A stretch of DNA of 64,000 bases from Nitrospira sp. ND1 (GCF_900170025.1 NZ_FWEX01000006.1:900795-964794), one strand, 5' to 3'; counted from the first letter of the stretch, positions 35,791-44,306 are shown. Numbers and translations: made by a program. The notes: generated by a model not told the origin, from the sequence alone.

Positions 35791-38523
35791 TCATGCCGCC
35801 ACCGTGAGGTTCGCCAGGCCCTTATCGGCCACGGCAATGAGCGCTTGGTTTCCGAACGTGGAATAGACCCGCGGATGCGTGACGCCGGCCGCGCGCAACA
35901 AACTTTCCAGTTCCGCCTGGTAATGGAAATGAAAAATACCTTCGCCTTCCCGCTCTTTGATTCTACCAGAATTGTCCAGGAGGCGACGCCCTTCTTCGAT
36001 TTGGTCCGGCGTCTGAGCCGTCTCAACGAAGCTGCGATAAATCGCCGAGAGATCGGCATACGGCTTCAGGTTGGAAATCACCAACCGTCCATTGGGAGCC
36101 AACACGCGCAGATATTCCCGGAGGGTGAAGAGCGGGTCGCGCACGTACCCGATCACAAGATTGCACACGACCCGGTCGAAGGAATGATCGGGAAACGGCA
36201 GCGGAGACTCCAGGTCGGCACGGCAGACCCGCATCGACATCGGCACATAGGCTCGCAGCCCCTCATAAAACTGCCCTTGTAGCGCCGCCCCCACCTGCTC
36301 AAAGTTGGTCATGGCCTGCGCCAGAGCCGTCGGGACAAAATCCACCCCGACATAGTCAGGCGAGCGAAAATCTCCGCGCCTGGCATAGCGCTGCCGAAAC
36401 GCCTGATTGAGCTGCAAGAACACACCGAGGTTACCATTGCCGCACCCGGCATCCAAAATCCGCTCCCCGTGATGGCAATCGCCCATCAGGCGATAGACAT
36501 GATCCATGAGCCGCCAAAAATCGGCCACGTTCGGGATCGTCTGGAAATTCTGTAAGTACTCCTGCCAGAACGCCACATGATCCGACTTGCCCACCGGCCG
36601 ACGCTTCTTGCTGCGTTCGCGTTCCGCGCGGTTCTGCACGCCGATTTCTCGATGCGATGGTTCGACCATGCGCGCCATCGACCGTGTCGGCCACAACTCC
36701 TGCTGGCAGCATAGGGCAATTTGGCGATAGACCGTGCGGGCTTTCCGGGGGCTCTCTTGAAGTCGATGCAACGCGCCCGGCACCACATAGGAGTGGCGGA
36801 GATTCGCACCCATCGCCGCGCCGACTGCCTCGATGGAGGCCGGATCGACCCACGCATCCTGCTCGGCATGAAACAGCACGACGGGAGCATGGAGGTGCTC
36901 GGCGTCCTGCTGAGTGGTGTGCAGGTCGGCATAGCCTCCCTGCACAGCATGCTCCAGCCAACGATCCGCATCGATGGTCAGGCCAAGAATGTTGACCACC
37001 CCTTTGCGCACACCGGCCAGATGTTCGCCGATCAGATCCTCTTGATGGACGGCCTGCAGCGTATGCTGAACATCCATGATTCCATTGATCATCGCCAGCA
37101 GCCCCAGGTGAGGGACTCGCCCCGCGACCTTGAGCGCGACGCGACCGGCCAGGCTGGTCGCCACAAGACCGATGGATCGACCCGGCCATTGAGCAGCCAC
37201 GTAGTCCAGCACGGTCTCCAGATCGGTCTCCATATCCTCCAGGCGAAACTGCGTGACCAACCCATCGCTCTCTCCGACATGATTCACATTGTCGAAGCGC
37301 ACGACATGAAACCCATTGCCGGCAAGATAGTAGGCCAACGGCACATAGTCGCGCTTGCTTTCCCCATACCCGGGAGCCAACACCACAATCGGTGCGTCGT
37401 CCGACAGATCGGTTCGAGGCCGATCGTGACAGAGCGCGATACGGTGACCGGACGGGCGGACACACTCCGAGAACTCACTGATGACGGAAGGCCCTTCCGC
37501 CCTGTCGACGACGCCCTCGCCCTGCTGCTGCCCGAGCAGGTGCTCAATGATGTCCTCAGCCTCTTTTGCAACCGGGAGAAAGCGCACCCCCGCCAACACC
37601 GTCCGCCCCCCAACCTGCCGATAGCCGGAAGGAGCGCCGACCTCTCCCGGTCTTGTCCATACCACTTCACCCACCACGGAGCAGCCGACAGACGGCGTGG
37701 ACACAGAAGACCCTCGCTGGGCGACAGTCGGTGACACCCATTTCAGTTCCAATTCTGAACCCAGCAAATCCTCTTCGGCCGACAGACACAGACAGGCCCC
37801 GCTTGACGTCAAATCTGTCGTCAACGCCCCCGACAAGACTCGATCACCGGCGCTAAGCCGGACATTGACCTCGGTGCTCAATCCGACCGTAATCCGCTGT
37901 TGACGCCTCCGCTCCTGACGTGGACGCTCGGGCACCCGGGCAAGGCGCGCGCGCGCGGCCTGAGCGACGACCGGCTGCCGGGACTCGGTGTCGATAAGGG
38001 CATCCTCACTCTCCTGAGCGATCAATGCGGCGACGAGATGCAGCCCCTTCGACCGTGCGCGGCCCTCGCTCATCCACATGGCTACTACCTGCTCATCGCC
38101 AGGGCTCAACCGCGCAAACTGAACGGCAAGTGTCACCCCTCTTTTCGTCTGACCTGAACCAAGGACACTTTCGGAAACGCGAATCCCGCACACAACCCCA
38201 ACACTTTCGGGCCGCGTGGCCCCGGGAGTCACACTCAGCAGAATCTGCTGATTCAGCATGGCAGGAATGTCCTCGGAAAATTCCATCGAGAGCCCGCCTA
38301 AGCTGAGGCTTTTCGTCTGACCGTTCCACGTATGATCCTGAAAGTGAAGGAGGGTCGAGATGCGACTCTCGAGGCGTCGGGAAGCCCGCCGCTCTGCAAC
38401 AGAGAGAGACCAGGCATCGCTGGTTTTCTTCCGATCGGGCACCGAAGATTGCCGCCTGCTCTCCTGGCCAAGCAGGCCGATCACAGACACACTCTCATTG
38501 CGCGCAGCGATGTGCTTCGACAT
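35791..38523 (-). CDS. PilZ-PilZ-LuxD-like acyltransferase/hydrolase-SAM methyltransferase fusion
   Basis: The ATG at 38523 follows GGAGGGAATGT and gives 910 residues; upstream in-frame starts are unsupported. Four domains can be seen. PilZ 1 (about 45-150) has ERRASRR and SLSLGG. PilZ 2 (about 203-330) has ERRRQQR and TDLTSSG. An alpha/beta hydrolase (about 360-605) has APGYGESKRDY, FDNVNHVGESDG, nucleophile Ser457 in VATSLAGR, Asp556 in HAEQDAWVD and His586 in PGALHRL. This nucleophile context resembles LuxD-type acyltransferases more than classical G-x-S-x-G esterases. A class I methyltransferase (about 675-905) has ILDAGCGNGNLGVF. PilZ domains usually bind c-di-GMP. I infer a c-di-GMP-controlled acyl/methyl-transfer enzyme; substrate unknown. 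A gene for a 7TM-type kinase follows. Confidence 0.85.
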   Translation of the reverse strand: MSKHIAARNESVSVIGLLGQESRRQSSVPDRKKTSDAWSLSVAERRASRRLESRISTLLHFQDHTWNGQTKSLSLGGLSMEFSEDIPAMLNQQILLSVTPGATRPESVGVVCGIRVSESVLGSGQTKRGVTLAVQFARLSPGDEQVVAMWMSEGRARSKGLHLVAALIAQESEDALIDTESRQPVVAQAARARLARVPERPRQERRRQQRITVGLSTEVNVRLSAGDRVLSGALTTDLTSSGACLCLSAEEDLLGSELELKWVSPTVAQRGSSVSTPSVGCSVVGEVVWTRPGEVGAPSGYRQVGGRTVLAGVRFLPVAKEAEDIIEHLLGQQQGEGVVDRAEGPSVISEFSECVRPSGHRIALCHDRPRTDLSDDAPIVVLAPGYGESKRDYVPLAYYLAGNGFHVVRFDNVNHVGESDGLVTQFRLEDMETDLETVLDYVAAQWPGRSIGLVATSLAGRVALKVAGRVPHLGLLAMINGIMDVQHTLQAVHQEDLIGEHLAGVRKGVVNILGLTIDADRWLEHAVQGGYADLHTTQQDAEHLHAPVVLFHAEQDAWVDPASIEAVGAAMGANLRHSYVVPGALHRLQESPRKARTVYRQIALCCQQELWPTRSMARMVEPSHREIGVQNRAERERSKKRRPVGKSDHVAFWQEYLQNFQTIPNVADFWRLMDHVYRLMGDCHHGERILDAGCGNGNLGVFLQLNQAFRQRYARRGDFRSPDYVGVDFVPTALAQAMTNFEQVGAALQGQFYEGLRAYVPMSMRVCRADLESPLPFPDHSFDRVVCNLVIGYVRDPLFTLREYLRVLAPNGRLVISNLKPYADLSAIYRSFVETAQTPDQIEEGRRLLDNSGRIKEREGEGIFHFHYQAELESLLRAAGVTHPRVYSTFGNQALIAVADKGLANLTVAA

Positions 38524-38760
38524 ACATTCCCTCCCGCCGTATTGAGTGCTGCGCGTTGCACAGCATCGAATTGAATAACGTGTGGACGTCGTCGCCCGCT
38601 CACAGAGCTCGCTCCGGGCGAGGCTGGACTCTTGCAAGCGCACGAACGATTCCAAAAATGCGGGAGGATGTCGGCTGATCTAACAAGGGCAGGATTAACG
38701 ACACGCACGGCCTCAGAACTGGCACACAGCGACTGTAATACAACTCAATGTTCGAAGCTT

Positions 38761-38788
38761 ATTCTAGGGAATTAGACATAATTGTCAA
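38761..38788 (-). promoter_or_regulatory. Sigma70-type promoter of the fusion-kinase operon
   Basis: TTGACA (38783-38788) and TAGAAT (38761-38766) on the minus strand, 16 bases apart. The predicted leader to the start at 38523 is about 230 bases. Confidence 0.75.
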
Positions 38789-38808
38789 CTCATCCGCAGA
38801 AAAAAAAT

Positions 38809-38822
38809 GTAGTTACCTACAA
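38809..38822. promoter_or_regulatory. Inverted repeat, candidate operator
   Basis: TGTAG-TTAC-CTACA is a 14-base dyad about 20 bases upstream of the -35 of the fusion-kinase promoter, in an activator-like position. The binding protein is unknown. Confidence 0.4.
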
Positions 38823-39155
38823 AAATTAACTTAGATGATAGCTACAGGGAAGAAAGACGCCGTTGGCCGGGTCGCCACGACGCGGAAGCAGCCCCAGCAA
38901 GTCAGAACGATGACGACCGTCATGATACTGACGCCGATTCCTCACTTCGCGCAAAGGCCTGACGCACACCCTGCAAGGCGCTCATCGCCGCATCAGAACC
39001 CGAGCCATTAAGGAATTTCACGCGGCAGAATTTGCCTTCTCCACGGGGCATCGGCTCACCGATGACGGTTAATGCCGACCCTCCTCAGTGACCGACATCG
39101 TGACCCGGCGCAAGCTGGTTCGACGACAAGGCAGGCATCGGGGAATCGGCCCGGG

Positions 39156-39183
39156 TTGGTTGCTTTGACCCGGCAGGTATGCT
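39156..39183 (+). promoter_or_regulatory. Candidate promoter of the lipoprotein-outer membrane protein pair
   Basis: TTGGTT (39156-39161) and TATGCT (39178-39183) with 16-base spacing, about 38 bases before the start codon at 39221. Match quality is moderate. Confidence 0.4.
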
Positions 39184-39220
39184 ACTCACAGTCCCCGATA
39201 GGTCAGCCTGAGTACTCACG

Positions 39221-39619
39221 ATGCGCCGACCTCATATTCGTGCTCACAGCGGCATGCTGATCCCCGTCCTGGCCGGAATCATGCTGGGCTGCCACAGCAC
39301 CCCGCCTATCACCGAGGGCTATCCTCATCAGCGGGCGCTGCAAGGAAAAAGTAAAGAACAGGTGCTGGCCTGCGCCGGCACACCCCTCCAGGAACGAGAG
39401 GATGGAGCGGTTACTATGCTCCGGTACTACAAAGAGGCCCCGCTGCTCGAAGAGTCCATGGTGTCCTCGAAGAGCAGCCGTCCTACCGTACATCACGGCT
39501 GCTGGGCAACGGTCGTGATTCAGCACCAACGAGTCGACCAGGTGCAGTATCGCTTCGTGCCGAGTTCGGTCGATGCCTCAAACGACTGCGAAGAGATCTT
39601 CGCCAATTGCCCGGAATGA
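39221..39619 (+). CDS. Small probable lipoprotein
   Basis: A 132-residue protein with a basic N-terminus, a hydrophobic segment (GMLIPVLAGIML) and a Cys in a lipobox-like LGC at about residue 24. A GKSKEQVLACAGTPLQERE segment resembles the BamE/SmpA fold motif (a helix followed by G-x-P), and four further Cys residues may form disulfides. It has no recognisable enzyme motif. Its stop overlaps the start of the following gene by 4 bases (ATGA), so the pair is coupled and probably acts together at the outer membrane. Confidence 0.65.
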   Translation: MRRPHIRAHSGMLIPVLAGIMLGCHSTPPITEGYPHQRALQGKSKEQVLACAGTPLQEREDGAVTMLRYYKEAPLLEESMVSSKSSRPTVHHGCWATVVIQHQRVDQVQYRFVPSSVDASNDCEEIFANCPE

Positions 39620-40536
39620 CGGCCCGGCGACACCGCAGTGTTGGCCCGCGCTGGCTGCTGTTCTTCATGGGCTTGCTGTCGGCAATGATGCCCTGGACGG
39701 AACCGGCGCTCGGGCTGGAAAAGTACGGGCGCCCGCTCCCCTCCATGGATGAACCGGAACATGAAGCGCGCGAGGAGGAGGAAACGCTGTTCGGCGGCTA
39801 TCTATTAACCGGTGCCTTTGTAAAGAATCCGACGTTCGCCGCCAGGCCTGACAATACCGGACTCGTCGGCATGCGCCACATGCTGCACTTGGAAACGGAC
39901 CTCTATAAGCAGTACCTCACGTTTTACACCGATCAGAATTTTTTCTCGGACCGCACCGACGGATGGATCAAGTTGACGGAATGGGACGGCACCTTCGCCT
40001 TCACCGGCGTGCTCGATCGCTTCAATTGGCGGCTGCAGTACGAACGAGATGCCCCGCTGGACCGTCGTGGCCTGAAACAGGCCTACGCCGATGCGCTCGT
40101 GACAGCCCGGTTTCAAGCGATTCAGGACTCCACCTGGTGGCGACGCACCTTCCCGAACCAGAATCTCACGGCCTACGCCGGCGCGGGATGGCTCTTCCAC
40201 AACAGCCAATACTTCGCCCGCCCCAACAATACGGGCCGCGCATTGTTCCGGTACGTCGCCCATGCCGACCTGGACGTCTACAAAAACAAGGTCGTCCTGT
40301 ACGGGGATATGAATCTCTTCACCGACCGCGAAGCGAGCAACACCCTGAACCCTTCCGAACTCGATTGGATCATCGGCATCGCCGTCCGATGGAAGGATAC
40401 GGAATTGGCCTTCTACCGCGAAGAAGACCGACCGCTGGACCAGTCCGGCTTGGTCCAAAAGTATTACGCAGTCCAATTGCGCTTCGCGTTCGATGTGTCG
40501 AAAGGCGCGCTGGAACGGATGGGACTGAAGCGGTAG
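39616..40536 (+). CDS. Probable outer-membrane beta protein with internal duplication
   Basis: A 306-residue exported protein starting at the ATG at 39616, which overlaps the upstream stop. After a signal peptide (WLLFFMGLLSAMMPWTEPALG) the mature part contains two related units of about 100 residues. Unit 1 has FAARPDNTG, LHLETDLYKQYLTFYTDQNFFSDR and YERDAPLDRRGLKQAYA. Unit 2 has FARPNNTG, AHADLDVYKNKVVLYGDMNLFTDR and YREEDRPLDQSGLVQKYYA. Alternating hydrophobic residues and aromatic girdles suggest beta strands in the outer membrane. I do not recognise a named family and no function can be assigned. Confidence 0.7.
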   Translation: MTARRHRSVGPRWLLFFMGLLSAMMPWTEPALGLEKYGRPLPSMDEPEHEAREEEETLFGGYLLTGAFVKNPTFAARPDNTGLVGMRHMLHLETDLYKQYLTFYTDQNFFSDRTDGWIKLTEWDGTFAFTGVLDRFNWRLQYERDAPLDRRGLKQAYADALVTARFQAIQDSTWWRRTFPNQNLTAYAGAGWLFHNSQYFARPNNTGRALFRYVAHADLDVYKNKVVLYGDMNLFTDREASNTLNPSELDWIIGIAVRWKDTELAFYREEDRPLDQSGLVQKYYAVQLRFAFDVSKGALERMGLKR

Positions 40537-40542
40537 GCGCTA

Positions 40543-40857
40543 GCAGGCTGCGAAAAAACTCGATTGTTGCGCAATACACGACGATCAACTCATGCGCCCT
40601 GTCGGTATTGCACTAACCCGCAGGATGCGCAAAAAGGCCGTCCAGCAAGGCCGCAGTAAGCGAAGAGGCGAAGCGTTCCTTCGTACCCGCCCACCCCGAG
40701 CCTGCCAAGACAGGCTCTTGTCCCGTGGCCGTACGGTGAGCTTCTGAGGTTCACGACGCGCGGAATAACGCGCGTCATGTTTGTGAACGCCGCCGAGACG
40801 GTGAGACGGCCGTGTCTTGCGAGAACGCCGCTGGCGGACTTTTTCCGCATCCTGCCA
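40543..40857. repeat. MITE-like palindromic intergenic element
   Basis: About 315 non-coding bases with imperfect inverted ends: GCAGGCTGCG-AAAAA at the left and, reading inwards on the other strand from the right, GCAGGATGCGGAAAAA. A third copy, GCAGGATGCGCAAAAAGGCCG, lies internally near 40620. Inside are a strong hairpin (40749-40788: GTTCAC-GACGCGCG / CGCGCGTC-GTGAAC) and a smaller one (AGCCTG...CAGGCT near 40700). It encodes no protein and ends 2-3 bases from the pafA stop codon. I recall similar sequences scattered in Nitrospira genomes, but copy number could not be checked here. Confidence 0.7.
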
Positions 40858-40859
40858 GA

Positions 40860-42350
40860 CTATCGAGCGGCGAGGTGGCTACGCACATCCTGCACGTAGG
40901 TTTTGAACGGGTCAGCCATAAAAAACGGCGCCGTTCCGCGCAGTTTAAAATTCGACCAATTGATGATGTACTCGCAGGCCATCTGTTCTTCGAAGTCGAG
41001 CGGGGCATCCGACACGATCCCTCCGCCTCTGCTGGCCAGTAGATGCCTGACCAACTCACCGCGTCCGAACGCCCGCGTGTTGCGAGGCGGATGGTCCTGA
41101 GCGAGATGAACGATCTTATCGGTCGTCAGGCGCGGTCCTCGCCCCTCCTCCTCGAGACCGTAGCAGAGTCCTCGCTCAGGATGCAGATTGTGATATTCGA
41201 GGTCGAGACTCTTCAACATGGGATCGTCCCACGCACACTGCTCGGCCTCCCGATAGGTCTCCAATAGCCACAGTTTCGAGGCCCAATCGATCCGGCCGAC
41301 CAGCTTTTCATACCCGCCACGCAAATCGGTCAGCACGGATTCCCATTGCTCCAGCACCCAATCCGTCTCTTCGTCCTGCCCTTTGCAATGGCGCTGGGCC
41401 GCGGCCAGAAACTGTTCCTGAATATCGATGGCGGACATCGACTGTCCCGACTCCAAACGGACGATCCAACGGCGATCCGGGTCGCGCGAAATATCCTGCA
41501 GGGCCTCGACCGGCTCGTGGATCCCCAGGCCGCGCGGGGCCTGTCCGGCCTCAATCAGTTGCAGCACCAGCCCGGTGGTCCCCATCTTGAGCGCCGTGGC
41601 ATATTCGGCCATGTTCGAATCCCCGCACAGGAGATGAATCCGGCGGTATTGGTTCGGATCGGCCAGCGGCTCGTCGCGTGTATTGACGATCGCACGGTTG
41701 TGTTGAACCCACTCGAAAAAGTCGTTGACGATGTAGTCGGCGCGTTGGGAGATCTGGAACGGCACAATCGATCGATCTTGCGCATCCCGCAGCCCAGGCC
41801 GATGCAAGATGAGCCCCCCGACTTGCACCCACTCGTTGGGATCACTCGCGCATCCGATGCGCCCCGCCCCGGTGAACACCTGACGGGTGACCAAAAACGT
41901 CACCAGTGGACCGAGGCCGCGCCGGGAAAAGGGAAACTGCCGCGTGACGAGATAGTTTTCATGCGAGCCGAACGTCGCATCGGTCTCGTGATCGATATTG
42001 TTTTTGATGAGCGACACCGTCTCGTCCAGCCCCAGCGCCCTCACCGCATCTTGAATAATCCGATCCCCTGCACGATCCGAGGCCACAAGATCCGCCAGGG
42101 TCGTGCACTCCGGAGAGGCATATTCCAGATGCCCCATATCGAGGTAGATACGGCCCGCATTGGTCAGAAATCCCCCGTTGCCCGGCGGCTCGTCATGACC
42201 ACGATGGTGAAGATCGAGGACTCCTCGCCGTTCGACATGAAAAATGTGGTCGCGAATACGCTGCGCCACCCAGGAGGGCGAATGGTCGGGACGATCCTGG
42301 TTCACCAGGAGGCCGTATTCCGTTTCAAGTCCGAAGATACGATTCAACAT
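40860..42350 (-). CDS. pafA: Pup/UBact protein ligase
   Basis: Glutamine-synthetase-fold ligase that joins the C-terminal Glu of the tag to substrate lysines. The ATG at 42350 (MLNRIFGLETEYGLLVNQDR) gives 496 residues; a longer frame to 42536 reads into prcA and is rejected. Motifs are the ATP/Mg site GLETEYG, NAGRIYLDMGHLEYASPEC, NNIDHETDATFGSHENYL, NTRDEPLADPNQYRR and CGDSNMAEYATALKMGT. It lacks the RWDY..EDARG loop (Dop-loop) that marks the neighbouring deamidase, so I assign the ligase role. It is the last gene of the operon, starting 1 base after prcA. Confidence 0.92.
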   Translation of the reverse strand: MLNRIFGLETEYGLLVNQDRPDHSPSWVAQRIRDHIFHVERRGVLDLHHRGHDEPPGNGGFLTNAGRIYLDMGHLEYASPECTTLADLVASDRAGDRIIQDAVRALGLDETVSLIKNNIDHETDATFGSHENYLVTRQFPFSRRGLGPLVTFLVTRQVFTGAGRIGCASDPNEWVQVGGLILHRPGLRDAQDRSIVPFQISQRADYIVNDFFEWVQHNRAIVNTRDEPLADPNQYRRIHLLCGDSNMAEYATALKMGTTGLVLQLIEAGQAPRGLGIHEPVEALQDISRDPDRRWIVRLESGQSMSAIDIQEQFLAAAQRHCKGQDEETDWVLEQWESVLTDLRGGYEKLVGRIDWASKLWLLETYREAEQCAWDDPMLKSLDLEYHNLHPERGLCYGLEEEGRGPRLTTDKIVHLAQDHPPRNTRAFGRGELVRHLLASRGGGIVSDAPLDFEEQMACEYIINWSNFKLRGTAPFFMADPFKTYVQDVRSHLAAR

Positions 42351-42351
42351 A

Positions 42352-43191
42352 TTAGGTGGTGGCCGGTGCGCTGACAGCCGAAGGCAACAGACGGCCCAGT
42401 TCCTCAGGACGAAGCGCGCGATATTTGGCCGATCCAGGCCCGCGGCGCTCCAGCAGAACACATTCCAATGATTTCTCGGCAACGGTCTGACGCACATGTG
42501 CCAGCAACGCTGCCTTGTCAGGGAGACTCGAACCATCCCCTTCCGTCTTTTCTTCCGATGCCTGGGTTGAGGAAGACTCCGCAGCCGTGGACTCGGACGC
42601 CGCTTGAGCTAACGAGCCTACTGCCCAGGTGCACAGGGCGAGTTCCACGGCCTGCGCCAGCGAGGCCTGCGCAAACGCCGGTTGCGATTCAACATAGCGT
42701 CGCATCCGGCCCTGCACGGAAGCCGTCGCGCCCAATGCCGCCCAGCCCTGGCTCTCCTCGAAATTTCCGTCGTAGTTGATGGACAGAAACAGGTTTCGCT
42801 CGGGCTTCACGCCCAATTCAGCGAGCAAAATTTTGGCGATGAAGGGGGCTTTATAAATTTCTTCAAAGGCCTGCTTAATGGTCGGTGCCAGCCCATACTT
42901 CATGAGCCTGGCTCCCGTGACATCGGACGGCGATCGATTGAAACCCTCGACATGGGCCATCTCCAGGAGGGAAAAGCGCAACTTCTCCAGATCCGCCGGG
43001 TGCCCCATTCCGCCCAGCGCAATGCGATCGTAAATCTCGTAGAGTTTGGGCGTTCCGCGGCTGACGGTCAGCACCAGTATCCCGTCGGCATAGGCCAACG
43101 CGACGACCGGTGAGCCCTTTGCAAATTGTTCATCGAGATACTGGCGTCGATTGCCGACCGCCTCGATCCACCGATAGGGTTCTTCATACAT
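42352..43191 (-). CDS. prcA: 20S proteasome alpha subunit
   Basis: Forms the outer gating rings of the bacterial 20S proteasome. The 279-residue product lacks the N-terminal catalytic Thr. It shows the alpha-type fold: VVALAYADGILVLTVSRG, LYEIYDRIALGGMGHPADLEKLR and a long helix region. It carries a ~45-residue Ser/Glu-rich insert near residues 190-230 and ends in a Ser/Ala/Pro tail. It follows prcB by 46 bases and precedes pafA directly. The tail ends SAPATT, not obviously a conserved signal. Confidence 0.92.
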   Translation of the reverse strand: MYEEPYRWIEAVGNRRQYLDEQFAKGSPVVALAYADGILVLTVSRGTPKLYEIYDRIALGGMGHPADLEKLRFSLLEMAHVEGFNRSPSDVTGARLMKYGLAPTIKQAFEEIYKAPFIAKILLAELGVKPERNLFLSINYDGNFEESQGWAALGATASVQGRMRRYVESQPAFAQASLAQAVELALCTWAVGSLAQAASESTAAESSSTQASEEKTEGDGSSLPDKAALLAHVRQTVAEKSLECVLLERRGPGSAKYRALRPEELGRLLPSAVSAPATT

Positions 43192-43237
43192 AACGTGCCA
43201 CCTTCACCATAGGGGTCAATAACCAGCCGTCTATCTG

Positions 43238-44011
43238 TTAGCGTCCGCGCAGCACTTCGCTCTCATGCAATCGTTTCAAGTCGGCGTCCGGAATGGTCTG
43301 CACACCGGACGCCTTGATGAGTTTCACCACCGGATAGAGATTCAGCTCCCGGTTCACGCCACCCGTGGCCGAATCGAATTCCGCCGCACTGGACAGCAAC
43401 CGGAGCGCCTGGGTCGTGGCCTGCTCCTCCGGGAGGGTTGCCAGGGGCTGCGGGCCCCAGGTGTTCACATAATGCAGGATCCCGCGAATCGTCGGCGAGC
43501 CGGAACCGGACACCGCATACTCCACGGCTTCAAACTCCGCCCCCAGAATATCGTAGAAATAAATCTTCGCAGACTCCTGCTCCTGGTCATATCCGGCAAA
43601 GACGGGAACCACCGCCCCGGTCCCTGCCAACGCCGCGGGCACGTTCTCCTTGAGCAACTTGGAAACAGCCCGCAGTTTTCCTTCGAAACTCAACTCCTGC
43701 AATTGCGTACGCCGGTAGTATTTGAATGAATGCTCCAGCACCCGTACCATCTCGTACGCCGTCGCGGGCACCCCCGCGATAGCCATCACGCTGTGCCGGT
43801 CGATCTCCAGGACCTTGTCGGTGCGGTCGTACATCACCATGTTGCCCGCCGTCGCCCGGCGATCGCCTGCGACCAACACACCATCGCGATACTTCAAGGC
43901 CAGAATTGTGGTGGCAGTGGGAACTTCCATCCCTGCGGCCGCCGCAACAGGATTGCCGAACTGATACCCCTGTTCCTTCAAGAGCTGAAAAAAGTCTCCT
44001 TGCATCCCCAT
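43238..44011 (-). CDS. prcB: 20S proteasome beta subunit (catalytic)
   Basis: Threonine protease subunit. The 257-residue precursor has a 33-residue propeptide and then TTILALKYRDGVLVAGDRRAT, placing the catalytic N-terminal Thr at residue 34 after self-cleavage. The other active-site residues are Asp/Lys in the AGDRRAT-KVLEID region (Lys equivalent in TDKVLEID) and SGSGSPTIRG. AGGTAAGCA precedes the ATG. It lies between pup and prcA, the actinobacterial order pup-prcB-prcA. Confidence 0.95.
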   Translation of the reverse strand: MGMQGDFFQLLKEQGYQFGNPVAAAAGMEVPTATTILALKYRDGVLVAGDRRATAGNMVMYDRTDKVLEIDRHSVMAIAGVPATAYEMVRVLEHSFKYYRRTQLQELSFEGKLRAVSKLLKENVPAALAGTGAVVPVFAGYDQEQESAKIYFYDILGAEFEAVEYAVSGSGSPTIRGILHYVNTWGPQPLATLPEEQATTQALRLLSSAAEFDSATGGVNRELNLYPVVKLIKASGVQTIPDADLKRLHESEVLRGR

Positions 44012-44077
44012 TGCTTACCTCGTTAGACGTGACACGTCAAAGGTGGACCAACGATCGCTTCAATCCTCAGCCCCGCG

Positions 44078-44111
44078 ACCTTTCACGTTTCACTTTTTAC
44101 CTTTCACGTTT
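44078..44111. repeat. Direct repeat ACCTTTCACGTTT in the pup-prcB gap
   Basis: ACCTTTCACGTTT occurs at 44078-44090 and again at 44099-44111, with a related TTTCAC unit between. A nearby GACGTGACACGTC stretch (about 44027-44039) is of the same style. Function unknown; it looks like simple-sequence amplification. Confidence 0.7.
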
Positions 44112-44304
44112 ATTGGCCCGTGCGTTGCCGATAACGCTCCGCTTGCTTCGGATCGACCTTTCGCATCCGCTTCAGCAGATTGTCCTTATCCGGCGAGCCC
44201 GTTTCAGGCCGCCGAGGTCCCCCGCCTTCTTCAGACGGTCCCGACGGTTTCGGCATGGGATCGCCCGGCGCCTCACGACGTTCCGGCATCAACATATATC
44301 GCAT
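44110..44304 (-). CDS. pup: Ubiquitin-like protein Pup/UBact
   Basis: Small intrinsically disordered tag that marks proteins for the proteasome. The ATG at 44304 (MRYMLMPERREAPGDPMPKP) follows AAAGGACGG and gives 64 residues; an upstream start at 44331 would overlap the end of dop. The middle is Gly/Pro/Glu-rich (GPSEEGGGPRRPETGSPDKD), and a helical segment DNLLKRMRKVDPKQAERYRQ likely binds the ARC coiled coil. It ends RTGQ, so Dop must deamidate the terminal Gln to Glu before ligation. The RTG(Q/E) end and PERxE start are those of the Gram-negative variant called UBact. Neighbours are dop and prcB. Confidence 0.93.
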   Translation of the reverse strand: MRYMLMPERREAPGDPMPKPSGPSEEGGGPRRPETGSPDKDNLLKRMRKVDPKQAERYRQRTGQ

Positions 44305-44306
44305 GG

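Larger units (their letters stand above)
38524..39220. other. Divergent intergenic region with promoter and operator candidates
   Basis: About 700 bases between two divergent transcription units. It holds a good minus-strand promoter (38761-38788), a 14-base inverted repeat (38809-38822) in an A/T-rich patch and a weaker plus-strand promoter (39156-39183). The A/T-rich stretch 38740-38850 stands out from the GC-rich surroundings. No further coding frame is convincing. Confidence 0.5.

Noticed and set aside
42351..42536. N-terminal extension of pafA
   Set aside because: The added 62 residues are a frame-shifted reading of prcA; GLETEYG starts shortly after the ATG at 42350 as in other family members.
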